Assembly (NCBI GenBank): GCA_964617665.1
Contig: CAZUAH010000542.1
Location: 1 to 9,350 of the forward strand
Direction: 5' to 3'
DNA from: JADHUC01 sp964617665
Lineage (GTDB): Bacteria; Planctomycetota; Planctomycetia; Pirellulales; Pirellulaceae
DNA length: 9,350 nt
The notes below the pieces were generated by a model. The model ran no database searches, was not told the DNA's origin, and saw only the letters and a list, made by a program, of their open reading frames with translations. The translations under genes and the position numbers were made by a program. Each line of letters starts with the position of its first letter. Within the stretch, counting starts at the first letter, position 1. Positions 5,918 through 9,350 of this stretch are shown piece by piece.

Positions 5918-6439
5918 TCACACGAACCGGTTCAACCGAGTCTTGTCGTGTTTGAGCTTCTCGGCAGGGATGGGCTCCTTGTTTTCAGCCGGATAGCCAA
6001 TAGCAATGATCGATTCGACTCGGACGTGTTCTGGTATGTTTAGCAGCTCCTGGACGTACTGCTCCGCCGAGCGTTCGCCGTCGTGAGGCCTCAAGCGGAT
6101 CTGGACCCAACAACTGCCAAGGCCGATCGAATGGGCCACCATCTGCACCAGGATAGATGCAATCGAGCAGTCCTCGATCCACGTATCGCTCGTATTGCTG
6201 TCACCGCAGATTACGACTCCCAATGCGGCCTGCTGCAAGAAGGACGATCCGTGCGGCTTACAGCGAGACAACTTATCGAGCAGCTCTCGGTCATCGACGA
6301 ACACAAACTCCCAGGGATCCAATCCGCGAGAAGTCGGAGAACGCAACAGTGCTTCCTTCAGGATCTCCAGCTTCTCTGGTTCGATGGGACGGTCGTCGTA
6401 CTGGCGAATACTACGGCGAGATCTCAGTAGCTCGATCAT
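5918..6439 (-). CDS. Nitroreductase-family FMN oxidoreductase, 173 residues
   Basis: The ATG at 6439 is preceded by AAGG 7 bases upstream, and the protein opens MIELLRSRRSIRQYDDRPI, the standard start with the RRSIR FMN-phosphate-binding motif. Further family features are SPTSRGLDPWEFVFVDD (34-50), the central helix with IGLGSCWVQIR (105-115) and the closing strand IIAIGYPAENK (144-154). The frame stays open to 6694 but runs through a palindromic repeat, so the longer start is rejected. The family reduces nitro groups, flavins or quinones with NAD(P)H as a cytoplasmic dimer; the substrate here cannot be named. At 173 residues it belongs to the short subgroup. Confidence 0.9.
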   Translation of the reverse strand: MIELLRSRRSIRQYDDRPIEPEKLEILKEALLRSPTSRGLDPWEFVFVDDRELLDKLSRCKPHGSSFLQQAALGVVICGDSNTSDTWIEDCSIASILVQMVAHSIGLGSCWVQIRLRPHDGERSAEQYVQELLNIPEHVRVESIIAIGYPAENKEPIPAEKLKHDKTRLNRFV

Positions 6440-6498
6440 GTCGTCTGACCTTGGAACTTTGTGAGTTGGTAATGTGAGACCACTGCAATACCGAATTA

Positions 6499-6568
6499 CG
6501 GGAGGGCGAAGCTCCTGCTGAGCCGTTCTTTTCCGTAGTTTCGGCTCGGCGGAAGCCTCGCCCTCCCG
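6499..6568. repeat. Palindromic interspersed repeat with 26-bp arms
   Basis: The arms 6499-6524 and 6543-6568 are inverted copies that match at 22 of 26 positions; two further positions can form G-U pairs. The outer 11 bp (CGGGAGGGCGA/TCGCCCTCCCG) are perfect and the loop is 18 bases. The GGGAGGGCGAAGCTCC motif resembles repeats scattered through spacers of Pirellula/Rhodopirellula-type genomes, from memory. It lies 60 bases upstream of the nitroreductase start and could be a non-autonomous REP/MITE-like element or a transcript hairpin. Confidence 0.75.
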
Positions 6569-6609
6569 GTTCTTGCAGTCGCTTCTCGATACCCCGATGA
6601 GGAACGCGC

Positions 6610-6813
6610 CTAGCCAGCCTTCACATCGTACACATACAGCAAGTCTCCATGACGGATGTAGAGCCTCCCGCCGCAAACGACCGGATGTGTCCAACTCGGT
6701 CCCTCGCCTTGAGCCGGTAGTGCGAATCGACTGACGACCTCACGAGCTGTCGGCGTCGGTTTCACCAGGCCAACCGTGCGATGTTCACTGAGCGTGTAAA
6801 GCAATCCGTCGGG
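6610..6813 (-). pseudogene. C-terminal stump of a PQQ-like (BamB-type) beta-propeller protein
   Basis: From about 6813 to the stop at 6610 the minus strand encodes DGLLYTLSEHRTVGLVKPTP, then VVSRFALP, GPSWTHPVVCGGRLYIRHGD and LLYVYDVKAG. This is the recognisable last ~65 residues of planctomycete PQQ-like repeat proteins, secreted or periplasmic beta-propellers of normally 400 or more residues. The frame remains open to 6945, but the added 45 residues do not look like propeller blades, and no signal peptide or earlier blade is present. I call it a remnant after deletion of the 5' part. The blade-like GGRLYIRHGDLLYVYD motif is intact. Confidence 0.72.
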
Positions 6814-6993
6814 TAGGTGATCATTGTACTCAGATCGCAACACCGATTCAAAAGGCTTGGCTAAGGCGTCTTGAGAGAGCGGCGTGTACCCTACTTGAAA
6901 CGTTGACGGCTCTGGTAGCCATCCAACAAGAGAGGCTGCGCGCAATCGTGCAAACGATGTGTGGCATAGTTGCCAGAATGACAGCGCGGCGGG

Positions 6994-7194
6994 CTAGAAG
7001 CGTCCTGCCGCTTCGCTCTCGTCGAAATCCTCTTGCCCCAGGACCAGCATTGCGTCGTTGGCGTCTTCGTAAGAATCGTAGGGGCCTTCGTCGGCGAGGA
7101 TGCCGCCGTAGTTGGCCGCCGCTTGATGGGCTGTCATTCCCGCAGGTTGACGTTCGATGGTCAAGCCGTCTTCCGTCTCGATGATGATGTACAT
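6994..7194 (-). CDS. Small acidic hypothetical protein, 66 residues
   Basis: ATG 7194 follows a purine-rich GGGGGAGAAGG with GGGAG 6 bases upstream, a strong ribosome binding site. The frame could start at 7287 but that part is not supported. The product begins MYIIIETEDGLTIERQPAG, a beta-strand-like N-terminus, followed by an Ala-rich helix (HQAAANYGG) and a very acidic C-terminus (DSYEDANDAMLVLGQEDFDE). There is no signal peptide or membrane segment, so it is presumably cytoplasmic. I do not recognise a named domain; it looks like a conserved small planctomycete protein. A TATAAT on the minus strand about 100 bases upstream may drive it. Confidence 0.72.
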   Translation of the reverse strand: MYIIIETEDGLTIERQPAGMTAHQAAANYGGILADEGPYDSYEDANDAMLVLGQEDFDESEAAGRF

Positions 7195-7262
7195 GGCCTT
7201 CTCCCCCTTTTGATGATTGAAAGGTGTTCGGACCGGTACCGTCGAGAAGCCTGATTGGGCCA

Positions 7263-7279
7263 GCGAGCGTCGCGCTCGC
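7263..7279. repeat. 7-bp hairpin GCGAGCG-TCG-CGCTCGC
   Basis: Perfect inverted arms surround a three-base loop in the leader of the small minus-strand gene. The GCGAGCGTCGCGCTCGC sequence again resembles short palindromic spacer repeats of planctomycetes. Function is unknown. Confidence 0.4.
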
Positions 7280-7291
7280 GGCACCATTTCT

Positions 7292-7297
7292 ATTATA
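7292..7297 (-). promoter_or_regulatory. Perfect TATAAT -10 candidate for the 66-residue protein gene
   Basis: The minus strand reads TATAAT at 7297-7292, a full -10 consensus about 100 bases before the ATG at 7194. The -35 region at 17-base spacing (TATGGA) is poor. The leader would contain a perfect 7-bp hairpin GCGAGCG-TCG-CGCTCGC at 7263-7279. Confidence 0.35.
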
Positions 7298-7738
7298 GTC
7301 CTTCGCTCCTACAGTCCATATACGATGGCGGTTTGGGCGACCTATTCGACCGGACTGGTGGCTGTTCAGAAACCACTTCGCAGTTTCCTCGCTCTCATTG
7401 CCCCATCAAAGCGTTGTCTCGGCCTGCGATAGCTGAGTAAGGCCCGTTCTCAACGACCGGACGTTCGCCCATCGTTTCGATCGGCAGGTGGAAATCGGTG
7501 CTGCGTCGAACGCTCCACACCATCGGGCTGCGACAGGGAAACAGCCGCAAACGATCGAACTTCCCCAAGAGCTAGACCCTGGTCGCAGCGCGGTGAACGA
7601 TATCAAGGCGAATCAGTCCGCGACAAAGAGTCGATTGACCAGTCCCACCTGCCGCCCTCTGTTGGCCCTTTCCTTTGCCCCGGAGCCTCGCGCCCGGGAC
7701 GCGGAGTTGCCGGATCCATCCCTTTAATCGCTTTCTTC

Positions 7739-7752
7739 GGTCTGATCAGACC
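7739..7752. promoter_or_regulatory. Perfect 14-bp palindrome GGTCTGATCAGACC, possible operator
   Basis: The site is fully self-complementary and has the size of a dimeric regulator's binding site. It lies about 180 bases upstream of the small plus-strand gene at 7930. No matching second copy was seen in the window. Confidence 0.3.
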
Positions 7753-7929
7753 AGCCGAGTCGCAAGGCAAGGCGATCTGCTCATTCATAGGTAGAGACCG
7801 GTGTGGCAAAGACTGTGCCTTACCTCGCAGAGATGAGAAAACAACGAAACGGGTGCGCAAGATGGAGCTGGAGTTTGCGTAGATGAGAGTAGAGGCGAGG
7901 CCCAGGTCCAGTTGGATTGGAGGAGAGAG

Positions 7930-8112
7930 ATGTTCAAGGACACCCTCGTAACGGCGAGTTTGCTGGCCGTTGTAGCCATAGCACTCGTGGCGGCAGATTC
8001 CGTGGCAGATAGACCTCTACTTTCATGTGGGTCGATCGATCAGTTGATCCGCAGCTGTGGGGACCTCGTGGGACGACTGTTCAACGTCGCAACGCGCAGC
8101 GTTGGGCTGTAG
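7930..8112 (+). CDS. Possible small secreted or membrane peptide, 60 residues
   Basis: ATG 7930 has a very good ribosome binding site, GGAGGAG at 7919-7925. The product starts MFKDTLVTASLLAVVAIALV, a short charged head and a ~18-residue hydrophobic stretch, then AADSVAD, compatible with signal peptidase cleavage after the Ala at about 27. The remaining ~33 residues contain two Cys (SCGSIDQLIRSCGD) six residues apart in sequence and a short amphipathic segment. I recognise no family. It could be a small exported protein with a disulfide or simply a chance frame; the strong ribosome site and the signal-like N-terminus favour a gene. Confidence 0.48.
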   Translation: MFKDTLVTASLLAVVAIALVAADSVADRPLLSCGSIDQLIRSCGDLVGRLFNVATRSVGL

Positions 8113-8350
8113 TCTCGAGGATTCGACTAGCCGGCCGCTTCAGTCGTCGTCACTGTGCCTGCGGGTAGGCGAGGGGAGTGTGTACAAGCCCGTCCCTACA
8201 CGGCCGTTCGTGTGGCTCGTGACCCCTGGGGAGGATCTGCCTCAATGGCCTACTCTCGTCGGTCGTAGCAAACGGTAGAATAGGGCGGTCGTTCCTGGCA
8301 CCACGGGGACATTGGCCTCTGTTCAATTCCGCTGTAAGTGGAGCCGAAGG

Positions 8351-9247
8351 GTGCAACGCCGTAGGGCTCGTATACGAATCGTCTGGCTGCTACTGGGATG
8401 CATCACATTCTTTGCCATCGCCAACTTATTGGTTTTTTGGGCGATGCCCAGGGCCGGGCCGGTCCAGTGGCCCTACATGATCTTCCTTACCGCATGCTAT
8501 GGCATGATCGGTGCACAAATGGCCCTTTTTGCTATCTGGTGCGCGCTCGTTCCGCTCCATTGGCTCAAGCGGATGCTGATGGCAGTAATCTCAGGGCTTG
8601 TTCTATACGGGGCCTGGGCCGCAGGATATGCCATCTACACGTTGCATAGTAGCTGGCTGCGTGAACGTCTCTGGGAACGCCTCGTGACGGGATTGTTGTG
8701 CTTGCCTATATTGCTGCTGGCCGTGCAGATACCCTTGTGGATGATGCGAATCTGGTTTCGCTGGCGCATTGCCCATCCGGACGAGGATTCATCCGAGACG
8801 TTCCAGCCGTTGCGAATCAGAGATTTGATGATCGCGACGACCGCCATTGCGATGGCCTTGGCGGCAGCGCAGCTCTCGCAGACGATCAGTGTACCGTCGG
8901 GAAATGGCAGCATCGTTCCATTGGTCGTTGCGGCGATCGTTATCATGGTGCTAAGCGCGATCTCCGTTCTGCCTGCCGTCCTGGCGGTACTTCGCTCACG
9001 CCGGTTGCTGCTGGCAATGGGCTTCGTCTTCTCCGTTTATGTTGCGATAGCCGGGAGTTACGCGGCGTTGATCGTGCTACTTTCGGAAGCGCCGCTGGAC
9101 TGGGAAATGTTCGTTGGAATGCCCGCGCTTGCGGTGGGCTTCTTTGTGGAGCTCACATTGCCATTGCTGATTGCGCGAAGATTCGGCTACCGACTGCTGT
9201 GGGGCCGTCCGCCGAAACGTGACTCGCAAGTAAGGCCGACGGAATGA
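8351..9247 (+). CDS. Multi-pass membrane protein, about 298 residues, unknown function
   Basis: The GTG at 8351 has GGAG 7 bases upstream and is preferred over TTG 8312, whose purine site is only 2 bases away; an in-frame stop at 8276 limits the frame. After an Arg-rich start (VQRRRARIRI) about eight hydrophobic segments follow, for example WLLLGCITFFAIANLLVFW, the LMAVISGLVLYGAWAAGY segment and LLLAMGFVFSVYVAIAG. In the middle, after a charged loop (HPDEDSSETFQ), comes PLRIRDLMIATTAIAMALA, a RDL-type motif common in planctomycete membrane proteins ('SLRDLL' segment). The basic C-terminus should be cytoplasmic. No catalytic motif is visible, and I do not assign a function. Confidence 0.78.
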   Translation: MQRRRARIRIVWLLLGCITFFAIANLLVFWAMPRAGPVQWPYMIFLTACYGMIGAQMALFAIWCALVPLHWLKRMLMAVISGLVLYGAWAAGYAIYTLHSSWLRERLWERLVTGLLCLPILLLAVQIPLWMMRIWFRWRIAHPDEDSSETFQPLRIRDLMIATTAIAMALAAAQLSQTISVPSGNGSIVPLVVAAIVIMVLSAISVLPAVLAVLRSRRLLLAMGFVFSVYVAIAGSYAALIVLLSEAPLDWEMFVGMPALAVGFFVELTLPLLIARRFGYRLLWGRPPKRDSQVRPTE

Positions 9248-9350
9248 TGGTTGTAGCGCTCGTCATTCGGTCTTGTCAGTACGATGGGCCTCCGAGCCAG
9301 TTCCGGCGGCCCAGATTCTCTTCACGATTGGGGATCATTTTGAGGGACTC

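Larger units (their letters stand above)
7195..7929. other. Long stretch without a convincing gene
   Basis: Open frames of 60-85 codons occur on both strands but none combines a ribosome binding site with protein-like composition. Visible structure is limited to the 7-bp hairpin at 7263-7279, the TATAAT at 7292-7297 (minus) and a perfect 14-bp palindrome at 7739-7752. It may be gene debris or a regulatory spacer. Confidence 0.5.

Noticed and set aside
6440..6694. N-terminal extension of the nitroreductase to 6694
   Set aside because: It runs through the palindromic repeat and lacks a ribosome site; the FMN motif near 6439 fits the family start.
7406..7860. Several 60-85 codon frames on both strands
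   Set aside because: No ribosome sites, mixed composition, mutual overlap, no recognisable motif.
1..9350. CRISPR array or rRNA genes
   Set aside because: No regularly spaced direct repeats and no rRNA-like sequence were seen.

Overview
The window looks like a planctomycete chromosome (Pirellulales-like, by family recognition only). The capsid gene, the integrase, the DUF4190-type membrane protein and the GC-rich palindromic spacer repeats all resemble types I associate with that group. It joins the right-hand end of an integrated phage-like element (1-4912) to ordinary host DNA (4910-9350). The boundary is a tRNA-Leu(UAA) gene at 4910-4995 on the minus strand. The integrase gene ends inside the tRNA 3' end, which is the usual arrangement for a tRNA-targeting tyrosine integrase. 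The other att site must lie left of the window.

Left part, element, all plus strand. It opens inside a long prohead protease/gpT-like major capsid fusion gene, which ends at 1825 and is followed by a strong intrinsic terminator (1870-1907). Next come small or broken genes (1937-2588), including a second, divergent scrap of a prohead protease (2361-2453). No tail or tape-measure gene follows the capsid. A putative promoter (2535-2564) and a roughly 175-base region rich in predicted RNA hairpins (2617-2788) then lead into a tight operon. The operon holds an HNH-like protein whose 3' half is an excisionase-type HTH domain (2800-3351), a free-standing integrase arm-binding domain (3355-3639) and a complete tyrosine integrase (3644-4912). 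The gaps between these genes are 3 and 4 bases.

Right part, host, mostly minus strand. After the tRNA come a small DUF4190-like membrane protein (5348-5767), a nitroreductase-family flavoprotein (5918-6439) and a perfect-ended palindromic repeat (6499-6568). A truncated C-terminal stump of a PQQ-like beta-propeller protein (6610-6813) and a 66-residue acidic protein (6994-7194) follow. The stretch 7195-7929 holds no convincing gene. On the plus strand there is a possible 60-residue signal-peptide-bearing peptide (7930-8112) and a multi-pass membrane protein of about 298 residues (8351-9247).

Functionally, the integrase, HTH protein and arm-domain protein should control integration and excision at tRNA-Leu. 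The capsid fusion would build the head if the element is still active. The missing tail genes, the protease scrap and the HNH protein without its distal zinc ligands suggest either a decayed prophage or a capsid-carrying satellite. The window alone cannot decide between these.
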